DNA of 64,000 nucleotides, from positions 22,354,389-22,418,388 of the forward strand of contig CANTUZ010000005.1 of assembly GCA_947846985.1 (NCBI GenBank), in the 5' to 3' direction. Of this stretch, positions 51,801 through 62,845 are shown in pieces; the stretch's first letter is position 1; each line of letters opens with the position of its first letter. Under the pieces are notes generated by a model. That model did not search any database. It was not told the DNA's origin and saw nothing but the letters and a program-made list of their open reading frames with translations. The translations under genes were made by a program, and so were the position numbers. The DNA comes from Fratercula arctica. Taxonomy: Eukaryota > Chordata > Aves > Charadriiformes > Alcidae.

Positions 51801-52896
51801 ACTGGCCACGGCGTGTTTGGCTTGTCCGTTCTCCAGAATGGAACATGCTTAGGTTGCACCAGAACCTGCTAACACGTCGTCTCCTCCCATGTGAGTTGTC
51901 TCGGTGCTGCAACTATGTGCAGTCTTGTATTCTAGTAACATAGATGTGAGAGTTTGGACTCATGAGCACTCAGTCATGCTAAAAAGTGATATAAATATTA
52001 TATAAATATACAAAGCGGACCTGTGCTTTCTTGGGTATATGCTCCCTTTCTGTTCCTTACATTGTTCAAAGATCTTTTCCAGTGATCTCTTGGTCCCCTC
52101 CTAATTCAGTTCTGAAAAGTCAGTTTTTTTCATTTTCATCATGTCATCTAGCTTTTTGCTTTTGTATTATCTTGGTAACACATTACTCTTAGTGAGTGTT
52201 AGTGAATCTTGGTAACACGCTAATCAACGTATGTCAGTCGGTTCCTAACAGATAAAATTGTGAGGTAAGATCCTATCAAAAGACAGTAAAGGAGGTATGT
52301 AATGCATAAAATGAGAAAATAGTGGATTGGTTTCAGGATAGTTGCGGAAGCTGGATGATGCAAACATTTTTTTTTTAATTTCCTTTTCATTTTTTTATTC
52401 TATACCTTTTTATTAAAGTTTTTATTTTAAACAGATTTACCAAATGAATTTTGACCAAACTAGGTTTCACAAAATAGCTGGTCTCCAATCTAAATACTGA
52501 AACTGGAAGTTCTTTCATTGTTTAAAGGAAATAACAAATTTGGGGGCTGATGCTCCAAAAGTTATTTTTTAATATTACAGTTCCTTCTTGTGTAGTTGAA
52601 CTCCAATCTGTATAAAGTTAAGCATGTTTGTTTAAGCGTACTTAGTTTAAGGTTTGGATATTGATTAGGATTCTATTAGGACTACATATATGCTTAGATT
52701 ACTGGATGAAAAAGAGATGGGTTTATTTTAATTAGAATAAAATATTTTCTTAAATGCCATAGATGATACTGTTCTGTAATATGTATTATTATGATATCAT
52801 TATTTACTGAACTCACATACTATTGATATAAAATGGAAATCATACGGTAGTTCAGATTTATCACTTAACCACTGTGGCATATCTTCTGTGTTCCAG

Positions 52897-52942
52897 GTGA
52901 AGGTGGATTCAGTAATGTCTTCTGTGAGACCACAAAATTCAG
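52897..52942 (+). CDS. EFCAB11: EFCAB11 exon 3
   Basis: A 46-nt exon reading VKVDSVMSSVRPQNS plus one base, matching the DSVMSSV segment that follows the first EF-hand in the family. Acceptor ttccag, donor gtaata. Confidence 0.75.
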
Positions 52943-53073
52943 GTAATATGCAAACATTTACCTGTCAATGATTTCTACTCCTTTTTCATTCATAAATTTA
53001 AAAAAATTATGAAGCTTAGACTCTTCAGAGTTTTGAAGAGTCTGATGCAGATTAATGATAATATATATAATTG

Positions 53074-54365
53074 TATGAGGTTCAACAAGGCCAAGTGCCA
53101 GGTCCTGCACTTGGGTCACAACAACCCCATGCAGCGCTACATGCAGCTGCCTGGTGGAAAAGGACCTGGGCGTGTTGGTTGATGGCCGGCTGAATGTGAG
53201 CCAGCAGTGTGCCCAGCTGGCCAAGAAGGCCAACAGCATCCTGGCTTGTATCAGCAATAGTATGGCCAGCAGGACTAGGGAAGTGATGATCCCCCTGTAC
53301 TCAGCGCTGCTGTCGTGGCTTAACCCCAAGTGGCAACCAGGACCACGCAGCCGTTCAGTCACTCCACACCCACGCCTCAGTGGGATAGGAAAGGAGAACT
53401 GGAAAAAAAGGAAAACTCGTGGGTTGAGGTAAAGACAGTTTAATAGAACAGGAATGGAAGAGAAGATAACAATAACAATAATGATAAAACAAAATACAAA
53501 ATAAGTGATGCAATACAATTGCTCACCACCCAATGACTGATTGCCCAGCCCATCCCGAGCAGCAATCCCGGATTCCTGTCCCCTGGCCAGACCCCATTTA
53601 TATACTGAGCATGATGTCTATGGTATGGAATATTCCTTTGGCCAGTTTGTCTTTTCTATGCTCCCACTCAGCTTCTATGGGAAGCTGAAAAAGTCCTTGA
53701 CTTTATATAAGCATTACCTAGCAACAACTAAAACAATACATGTTATCAACATTATTCTCACACTAAATCCAAAACACAGCAGCTACTAGCAAGAAAATTA
53801 ACTATAACCCAACTGAAACCAAGACAACTGGTGAGGCTGCACCTTAATACTGTTCATTTTTGGGCCCCTCACTGCAAGAAAGACATTGAGGTGCTGGAGC
53901 ATATCCAAAGAAGAGCAATGAAGCTGGTGAAGGGTCTCAAGCACAAGTCCTATCAGGAGCAGCTGAGGGAACTGGGGTTGTTTAGCCTGGAGAAGAGGAG
54001 ACTGAGGGAAGACCTTATTGCTCTCCACAACTACCCGAAAGGAGTGTGGCGAGGTGGGGATCAGTCTCTTCTCCCAAGTAACAAGTGGTAGGACGAGAGA
54101 AAACAGCCTCAAGTTGTGCTAGGGGAGTTTTAGATTGGACATTAGGAAAAATTTCTTCACTGAAAGGGTTATCAAGCATTGGAACAGGCTGCCCAGGGAA
54201 GTGGCTGAGTCACCATCCCTGGAGGTATTTAAGAGACATATAGACGTGGCGCTGAGGACATGGTTCAGTGGTAACTTGGCAGTATTATGTTAACAGTTGG
54301 ACTCCATGATCTTAAGGGTCTTTTCCAACCTAAATTATTCTATGATTCTATTCTATGGTTCTATA
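53074..54365 (+). repeat. CR1 LINE fragment split by an LTR
   Basis: The left part (53074-53310) encodes [12 protein letters not shown] and [20 protein letters not shown] segments up to LYSA. The right part (53827-54365) resumes at LVRLHL and runs through [16 protein letters not shown] and [18 protein letters not shown] to the 3' UTR and a terminal (attctatg)-type repeat. The two parts join in register once the LTR is removed. It lies in EFCAB11 intron 3. Confidence 0.93.
53311..53826 (-). mobile_element. Solo LTR of an endogenous retrovirus, nested in CR1
   Basis: A 516-bp insert bounded by tg...ca, with imperfect 5-bp flanks gctgc / actgg. Both flanks derive from the CR1 site gctgg. In minus-strand sense it shows a TATA box (tatataaat, 53604-53596) and an ATTAAA signal (53444-53439). 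The end sequence tgtcgtggcttaaccccaag and the gagcaattgnattg-like R region match a common avian ERV LTR type. No gag, pol or env sequence is present, so it is a solo LTR left by recombination. Confidence 0.85.
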
Positions 54366-56295
54366 AATGAGCTTGCAATGTCTATTAAAGATGATCATAT
54401 GATTTCATTTAGTTTTGTAATATTTTTAGTGCTTCTATGTTACATTTATCTTGAACTTATTCTTGCTTCTCAAAGTGGCATTTCTTAATAGCAACATTAT
54501 ATAGATTAGTGATAGAGAAGAGTAGTTAGTAATTTTTAGTGTTCAAGTTGGTAAATGATGAAAAAGGTTCTATCCGTTTTTTGATGTTATTCCACTCTTT
54601 ACTTGGTCAAATACTGGAATCTTACATCAAAGTTCAATAAATGTCTCTTTCTGTAACATCCTCCCATTTATATAGTTCTCCTTTTTTTTTTTTTATTGTC
54701 CTTGACCTTATCAGTTATGCCCATACACCTGTTTGTGGGGTCATGTGGCAAGTCTTATTGGAGAAATTATTCCTATAAAAAATGAAGTGGCAAAAAAATG
54801 TGCTTGCTTTTATCAGTAAGTTCCCTCATCCCTTTTGCCATGTGGCCCAACAAGTATTTATATCGATACAAAGGCAGTGCAGAGGCTGGTTCTGTTTATT
54901 CTAGCATTGATGCCAAAACCCGTGTTCATAAAACCACACCCTTACTTGTAAATCTTTCACTTAGGCAATAAACACAGAATAAAGATTTTACTCAGATTTT
55001 TTTTTCAAGAGAACAACCACATATGAATGCCTGAACAAAAAATAGTGAACTAATATATAAAGATAGGTATTAACAAATCCATAATCTAATTGGCTTGAAT
55101 ATTTTTTTAAGATGACCTTTTTGTGTGTTGAGATAGCTTTACAGCCTATTCTAGTAGCACATAAATTGCCAAGCTTCAAGATCAATGAATAGGCGGCACT
55201 CTATTATAGGAGTCATTCCATAAAAGGAAAATTGTATACTACGATTTTCTGGGCTTGTATGTTACTCTGAAAGAGAAAAAAATAAATGGGTGGAACGCTT
55301 ATATTGCTTTTTATGTTTTCACTTCCATAGTTACCCAATTGAATGGAAAGCTGTTCATGCAGGCAAGTTCAGTATGTTTAGGCAACCTCTGCTATTAAAG
55401 AAATTGTGCATGTACAGAACCTAGCAGTTGAAAGCAGCAAGTCTTTGTAATCCTGGAAACTGAGACTGTAACAGTTCTTAATGTGTGACTTTTTTCAAGA
55501 AGAAATAAGGAAAGAAACACTGGAAATCCATAAGCTTGTAGTTTAATATTTGAATTGAAACAGCAGGTGGAGCTGGAGGAGTTGTGCTTTTGAACCACTG
55601 CAGAAAGAATAGGATATGAATGAATCAAAAGAAAGAAGTGCAGAGCTTTTGTTATGTTATTTGATAAAGAAAAATTCCTGCAGGATACAGTGATGTTGCC
55701 TTCTAAGGAATTTATTTTTTTTTAAATGAGCATAAAGCATATATTAGAAAGTTATAAGAAAGGAATATTTGTCTGTTTAAATATTGAGCTGAAATGTGAT
55801 TTTTTTGCCCCAAAAATATGTATCTGCAGAATTTTTATATCAAGATTTTTGCACGTTTCATGGGGAGGCCTGAAGTTTTGAGGGGCAGATTTTTGTTTCT
55901 TAATTTTTATGTTTTACTTTGATTTTAGAAGAAATGGTCAATTAAGAACTTCCAAACCAGGCTTGCATTTCAATTTCTTTCATTTTCAGTTCATTAAAAG
56001 AACAAGATAAATGTACAAGTAAAGACTTTCATATAGTGTACAGGAGGAATAACCAATCCAGTTTTACATTCAATTTTATTAGAAATGTCATAGGAATCTA
56101 TATCTGAGGTTATAGATTATTTCAGAGTTCTCTCATTCCTGGGAATGATGCCAGATAGATTGTTTATGCAGCATGGATCTTTACCCATGGCATGCAAGTG
56201 CTATTGACTTAGAAAAGTCCATGTTTCTCTCCAAAGCAAAGAAACATGAGATGGCAAGTAACAAGAAGGAAAACGTAGGAGTAAACAGAAGCATT

Positions 56296-56362
56296 ATCAT
56301 AGAATCATAGAATGTGTCGGGTTGGAAGGGACCTTTAGAGGTCATCTATTATACTCAAGTAT
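56296..56362 (-). repeat. Very short CR1 LINE 3' terminus
   Basis: About 65 bases: tcatagaatcatagaatgtg, then gggttggaagggacctttag and aggtcatct in reverse complement. A severely 5'-truncated copy about 200 bases upstream of EFCAB11 exon 4. Confidence 0.88.
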
Positions 56363-56567
56363 AGGAAATAAGTGAGAAAATTTAAAAGATATGGAAATGT
56401 TTGCATGATCATGATCTAACTTTGAAGACTATTTTCGGTTTTATTTTTGTGTTTATTTATATAATTAAAATTATTCATAATTTTTAGACCACAGTTGCAA
56501 ATATTTTTAAGGAGAAAAATAAAACTGACTTTTTTTGCAGGAGTACTTACATTTTACATCTTCCTAG

Positions 56568-56666
56568 GTCTATTTGAAAAGTTTTAAAATCTCATGAGTG
56601 CAAAAGAGGCTGCACAGTTATACAGTAATGAAGCAAGGCAAATATTTACAGATTTTGATGTGCAAG
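56568..56666 (+). pseudogene. EFCAB11: EFCAB11 exon 4 with in-frame TAA
   Basis: Joined to exon 3, the frame reads GLFEKF-stop-NLMSAKEAAQ, then LYSNEARQIFTDFDVQ. Both sides of the stop match the family, so the stop sits inside a conserved helix where a Leu (TTA) would fit. An in-frame alternative acceptor 27 bases upstream (exon from 56541) does not avoid the TAA. Only a poor AG at 56605-56606, which lacks a pyrimidine tract, would keep frame and skip it. Donor gtaatt. Confidence 0.72.
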
Positions 56667-58045
56667 GTAATTTTTTTCTGCTAAATATTTGGAGTATTAA
56701 TTTAATTCTAAAATAATTGAGCAAAACAGAACACCTGCAGGAAATAAAAACAAGTTAAGGTGATGTTCTGGATGCTGCAAAGTTAACTAAAACAGTACCA
56801 GAGTAACAAAGATCATGATGGCATTAATATAAATGAAGTCAGGGTCAGTAGGCTGTGTCATTCTAGATGATAGCTCTAGATTATCTGTTGTACTATGAGC
56901 TCCTCCAGCTGTTAAGAGAAGTCTCTAGCCATTCACCCTACCTACTTGCTGTTGCTACCTCTCATTATTTCTCTGTTACTCATACTCATATATTTCCACT
57001 CATTTATGCCACATATTTTACTGATTTCTGTCCCTGGTGATGGATATAGATCTTTTTGACTTCTCATGATAGACCAAGGAAGGGAAATGACAGTAACAAG
57101 GATTTTTCTCTTGTTCTTGTTGAGAAGCACATGTGGTGATTCTTTTTTGTTCCTGCTAGACAACAGGAGATCTCCCATCATCAAACTTAAAAAAAGGAAA
57201 ACTTCACCAGGAGCCTCTGAGCTGATAGACATTCAAATGCTCCTTTGCTTTTTTCTTCCTGACCTGAGATAGGACTATGGTCCTTGAAAAGAGGGAAAGT
57301 GAAACATATGGCAAATCAGATGTTGGGATGATCAGAGAGGCATCCACTCAGCTTTTTGCCATGAACTAAAAGTAGCTTTTGAAGTGTTATTTTTAGTGAG
57401 TTATTTCAAAGGACTTAACTGTTTCAAGCACTGTGCTTTTGTTTGTCCTGTGATCTGCTGCATACAATCTGCTGTAGCCCTGTTTGAGATGCTTTATTTT
57501 CCAGTTGGATCTGGAAGTGAATTCATAATCTAAGTGACTGATCGGTTGATATTACTCTGATATAAAGTGTTCAGGATCTTATGTCTGCAGCAGGATTAAA
57601 CTGAAGGAGAAATGTTTTTGTGCAAGAAAATTTTTGAAACACAATGTTTAGAATAACTAAGATGTCAATGAAAATGATAGATTTGAAATGTAATTTTGAT
57701 ATTTTAAAGTATATGTTTTCAAAGTTTTACAAATCTGAAATTTACAATTCAAAATGTCTACTTTTAGAATTAAAACTTAAATAAGAGAGTTGTAGGTGTT
57801 GTAGGCACTGTACTTTGAACAGGGTTCACAGTGGCAAAAAGGAATTGTCAGCATGAAATCTTTCTTAGACTGTTCTGCTAATGTAGCCATCCTAAAATAT
57901 TTTACAAATACAGTAACTTAAAGGGTGTATTATCATTTCAGAAATGTGAATTGCTTAGCTCACATGCAAACATAATTGTATTAAGTAGTTTAAAAAAAAC
58001 CCTTAATTTACATTATTTTTCTCTTGCCTAGTCTTGATTTAAAAG

Positions 58046-58136
58046 ATAAAGGATTTTTGACTTTTGAAGACTTCAAGAAAGCCTTCAATTCTGTTTCTGC
58101 TAAGTTATCTGAAAGAATCATAGCTGAAGCCTCCAG
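58046..58136 (+). CDS. EFCAB11: EFCAB11 exon 5, third EF-hand
   Basis: It reads KGFLTFEDFKKAFNSVSAK, then LSERIIAEAS plus AG, a clear match to the family GFLTLEDFKKAF block. I placed the start at 58046 because that keeps the frame with exon 4 and gives the family length. The better acceptor (ctcttgcctag, exon from 58032) would add 14 bases and a TAA. Donor gtaaga. Confidence 0.75.
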
Positions 58137-58289
58137 GTAAGATTAACAAAGACATCCTTATTCCTGGATAGCAGGCTTTGTGTTGTATATATTTCAGTTA
58201 ATTGAAATGATTAGATTCTATCATGCAACTGAAGATATAAGCTTCAGCACATTACTGTTTCAGTACCTTATATTCAGTGTATTATATTC

Positions 58290-58385
58290 AGTATGTTGTA
58301 AAGATAAATAATGTATAATATAATAATATAAATTGTATAAATACAAATAATAAAATATTAATTATAATTAAAATAATTATTACCA
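58290..58385. repeat. AT-rich low-complexity stretch
   Basis: Nearly pure A/T with many taat/ataat units. EFCAB11 intron 5, about 150 bases after exon 5. Confidence 0.8.
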
Positions 58386-61300
58386 GATACAGAAAGTAAT
58401 TTGTTGCCTGTACTGTGTTTTAAGAAGCCTAAAATTATTTACTTTTACATTTTCCTCCTGTAATCGGGGAAATCTGTATTTAAGAGCTATATCTTGAAAA
58501 ATTCAGTTAAACTGTAGTGCATATTGTGAGGCAGTAGTGGTGAGATTTCCTGCAAGGTAAGATTGTCTCAAAAGTGGAAGAATAAAATTTTGAGAGTAAT
58601 TTGCAGATCATAAAAAAATGATCTTACCTCTGCAATTGTCAGTAAACATTATTTAAAAACTGTTTTGGAAAACACTGCATTGCAAAGTGTAAAACTTTCT
58701 TTTTGTGATCTGAATGGTTTGTTTGGAAGTAACTCAGTCATTGAGAGAAGTCCTTCATTTTTGAAGACATGGCATCAGATAGCTTGCTGAGCACTATCTT
58801 TAAAAGGTGGAGGTGGATTTTGGGTTGTTATTCTTTTTTGTAGTTATCTGTAATCATGGTACAAAGCATTATCACAGAACAGGAATTGGTCTGTACATCT
58901 TTTCAAGCCACTGGCATTCAATAACAAAATCAAAGTGTAGAGTGTCAAAGGTCTTAGATGATACTCTTCTGTTTTTGCACTAAAGATGTAATGTATTTTG
59001 AGGAGACTAATTATTTTAAGAAGGTTTGAAAAGTTATGTGGTATGTTTTTCTTGGTGTCCAAGTGATTTTACTATAACTTTTTGGTATATTGTCAAGAAA
59101 TGAATAGGAAAATGTAGGCAGAATAGCTTGAGGTGTTATCCTTTTTTAAATATTTTATTTTAAGGACTTCTATGAAGGGCCTAATGTCCAATTTTTCTAT
59201 CCAGTGATTAAAATATTTTTCTTGAATATTCATGCTTTTTAGGTCAGAAAAGCATATGTAGTTGTTGTTCATACTGGTTTATTTTGCATTTTTACATATA
59301 TTGTTACATTATCTTTCTCATTTGAAAAATTGTCAAATAAATTAAGACTTAGCTTCATAATGTAAAATAGTTCTGAAAAAATTTGACCCATCTTTCTGTC
59401 AGTGAAATTACCCAATTTTGAATTTAAATTATAATCTTGGTGAATTTATAAATGAAGGAAAGTTCAAGCAAATGTTATGGTATACGCTGTATCTAGTAAA
59501 GAAGACGTCACAACCAACAGTAGCTCTAATGCTAGCATTATCACAGTCCAGCAAATGAAACTTGTGATTGCATATTTATGAACGAGGTATGGAACCTGAA
59601 GAGAAACATAGGTTCTTGAAAATGAAATTTTCAAGAAGTTTGCATGTTTCTTTGGCTACTCTTGAAAGAAATTACACAATAGTATTGTGTAATACAGATT
59701 TCTTTCGCATTGACCAGGACAAATCTGCAGAGAACTCTTCAGAATTTTAGTTTGAAATTAGAGTCCTTCTAAATCCTCTTTTAGGAACACATCCTTTTTG
59801 GATATTTCTTGATGGGTATGTTGAACTTTATGTAGGGAAACAGAGCTAGGAATTTTGTCCTAATTTGAGCTGTACAGTTGGATTAAGACTGTATGAAAAG
59901 AAAGCCAGAGGAAATATTTTGGACCTAGAAATTTGTCAGAAGCTTCAATATACTTGTGGCACAAAGTGCACATTACAATGGATTGCTAAAACAAACAGAG
60001 TGTATATAAGTTCATATTTGTAGATATGTTTCTTTTTCGTCCCTCTCTTTAATACAGAGATCAGAATTAAGTTTTGGGACTGAACATAGTTTTAAAATAT
60101 GTCTTAAGTAAAATATTTTACAATACACATACATGTAAGATGTTTAGCATCTTCGGATTTGATGACTGATCAAGTGTGAGTTCTAAAAGTAGGTCTATGT
60201 TAGCATTTAATACAGCACATAGGGTTCAGGTCTGTAGAACAAGGAAGGGAGAATATCAGTAATTGATGTGCAGTCATCATGAGGCACCCATACATGTTGA
60301 ATTAACAAACTTGAGGCTTGAAAATGGAATTATTGTATTTATCATTCATATATTTTATTAATATTAAAATAGTCTCAAAATAGAGTAAAAAGCTACAGAA
60401 TAACAAATTATTTTTCTAACCTACCTCTACAACAGCTGTTATGCTCAAAATCTTCTTATGTCTACAAAGGAGACACACCTGATACAAAAAGCCAAAATTT
60501 ACTGTTACTATATACAAATCTTAGCAGTCTAATCAAAGAGTTATTATTAGTACAGATTTAATAATTACCAAAAAAAAAGAAAGAAAAATAAAATAACGAA
60601 TACTGTGCTACAAAAAGTCGCAATGCAGTTAAATATGTTATACACCTCTGAACATCTACCTATTTTTCTGTTGTTATTCTCAGTCTTCTACTGTCCCTCT
60701 TGGTTCTGAGGTTGACAGGTTCAAGGCAGGCACGGTAGGTTGAATTGCCATTAGCCTGACTTCTTTACCAAGAGGAGTATGATATTCATATTGATGTTTT
60801 CTTCTCTCTCACTCTAGCACTCACTTTGGGTCATTTTTACATATTTTCTAGCACAGTTTACATCTTTCTCTTTCTTCATTGATTTGCAAGCCCGGGTTGC
60901 ATCCAAATTTACTTTATATAGCACATATTACATATTTTAGATATTTGTTCACTGCTGTCTTTGTCATCCATGCAACCACTTTTGTCCAGCTCCTGTGTCT
61001 GCAGTTCTTTAACTGACCATTGGTGAGTTGTTTATTGTCCTGGTCCTCCAGTGTCAGCCTGTGGCCTGTATCTTAACATCCCATGCCTGTCTTCCTCTAT
61101 TCTGTGTGCTGTGTCTTTACATATAAAGGCCTCTGCTGTCATGCCATGTCTGTACTTCTCTACATTATTATCTTAAACTTATAAATGTTTCATTTTACAT
61201 AGAAGAAATTCTTGTTACTACTGTCTATATAAAGCTATATTTATACTGTATAAAGATAAGAAGAACAAACTAGGCATAAGCACATGATCCTTAAAAGAGC

Positions 61301-62831
61301 TGCTGTTACAGATAAAGCAAGTAAAAGCTCCAGGCAGGTCAAGCAAATTCAAAGTCTGACAAACCTCAGTCTTCAGACCTTGCAAACTCAGTACAGAGTT
61401 TACAGCCTGTTACTAGCAATGGCTGCACTGTATTTACTGGAATACAGGGTTATGAAACATACAGTTAATATCCCTGCTTTACTTTAACATTGTGTATTCT
61501 TTTATAAATGTATAAAGATATAGTGAATGAATTCGAATTGGTAGAAGAGCTTCAGGGACGGGGTGGTGTTAAATGCTCTATTTTATGACAGAAAAAAGAC
61601 ACCTCATTCAACAGTGTTTCTAAGTACAGTAAGTGGGTAGTTTGGTTTTTTTTTTTTTTTTTATTTCTTAATTCCATGGGAATAGGACCAGACAAATATA
61701 TTTTCGTCTCATACTAATAAAATAATATTTAATGGAGACATTCTTTCTCCTAAGGGATTATTTTCTTACAAATGTCAGTAATATATTGCACTTAGCTGTT
61801 GCTAAAGTTTGCAAAATGCATGTGAGTTTTCAGTTTATATTTGATTGTATTAACTGACCATAATCTTGCCTGAACAGGAGTGTAACATTTATTGTTTCTG
61901 AGCTAATATTGCAGTTATATTGAACGAAATGCTCAAGTGCTTATCATGCACCTGGTGTGCGCCTGATTAAAATGCCTTTGTACCATAAAATCTCAACATT
62001 CTAGACACAGGTGTTGCAGCAGTGCCTGCTAAGGTAAATGGTGTGATGATATGTTCTTTCATGATGGGGTTCTTTTTAATGGGTAGCACACACAAGAATT
62101 TATTTATAATAATGCTGCTGTTCTGCAGGTAGCTACATGGATATGAAATGTGACAAGTCCTTTGCAATAATAATTTGTGATAAATGACTGTCTGTAAGTG
62201 AACATGTTGTCTTCTAAAGTGGGATTCAAATTCTTAAAAAATATTTCAAGTACTATTTTCCTTTTTTGTTGTGAATATGTCATATTTGAATTATACAATA
62301 TTATTAATTACTGCTGCTGAGAAAATATTTGTCTTAGCTGTGCCATTTGTTTAAGAAACACAGGTTATTTGTATGCTAAAACCTTAGACCATGATAATGG
62401 AAATAGTAACAGAAGCAAGCTGAAAACCAATCACATGTGAATGTGAGTGAACCTATAAATGATGAAAAATGTCTTTCAAACCAAAAGTGGACAGAAAAGT
62501 CTCATACAGTTTTTAAAGCTAGCAAGCATAAATCAGATCTTAAGGAAGAAAAGAAGGCATTCATGATCCGCATTTTATGCTGCTCTGCCTTTAGATTGAT
62601 AGGATCACACGCTAGAGGTATATTAGTACTTTTGTATGTATTGGTACTTTCCATACAAAAAATGACCTAATTGTCTCGTATTTCTTTCATGTAATTATCT
62701 AGTAATGAGAAAATAACCTGGTTTTCAGAGCCACACCATGGAAGAAATCTTACGCTCTTTTATGCAAGTTTGATTTATAGACATGTACTGCAGAGCACAG
62801 TGAATATGAGACATTCATCTTCCTATGGCTA

Positions 62832-62845
62832 GTTGCCATGGAAAC
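62832..62845. promoter_or_regulatory. RFX X-box-like palindrome
   Basis: gttgccatggaaac is one base from the ideal palindromic X-box GTTNCC-AT-GGYAAC. It lies in the last visible EFCAB11 intron. RFX sites are typical of ciliary gene enhancers; function here is inferred only from the motif. Confidence 0.4.

Larger units (their letters stand above)
47648..56567 (+). other. EFCAB11 introns 1 to 3
   Basis: Introns of about 1.2, 4.0 and 3.6 kb around exons 2 and 3. Intron 3 holds the CR1 with the nested LTR and the tiny CR1 at 56296. Introns 1 and 2 show no recognised repeat or extra exon. Confidence 0.7.
47576..58136 (+). pseudogene. EFCAB11: EFCAB11-like EF-hand gene, apparently disrupted (partial in window)
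   Basis: EFCAB11 is a poorly characterised small EF-hand protein of about 160 residues, and its gene sits head to head with TDP1 in vertebrates. Internal exons seen: 48807-48899, 52897-52942, 56568-56666 and 58046-58136. They translate to recognisable blocks: VFEACDEDNK, GYKPSK, VDSVMSSV, EAAQLYSNEARQIFTDFD and KGFLTFEDFKKAF. Three defects stand out. There is an in-frame TAA at 56585-56587. The strong exon 5 acceptor (58032) gives the wrong phase, and only a weaker one 14 bases on keeps the frame. The first EF loop lacks Gly at position 6 and an acidic residue at position 12. Exon 1 is uncertain and the last exon (...REVDxDSDG...) was not found before 64000. It may be a decaying gene, an assembly error, or a gene spliced differently from my model. 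Confidence 0.7.

Noticed and set aside
52958..53533. 191-codon minus-strand open frame
   Set aside because: It runs antisense through a CR1 and across the LTR boundary; no coherent protein.
59568..59750. Plus-strand 60-codon frame containing DQDKSAENSSEF as a possible last EF-hand exon of EFCAB11
   Set aside because: It lacks the expected REVDxDSDG loop and flanking hydrophobic helices, and no acceptor in the required phase precedes it.
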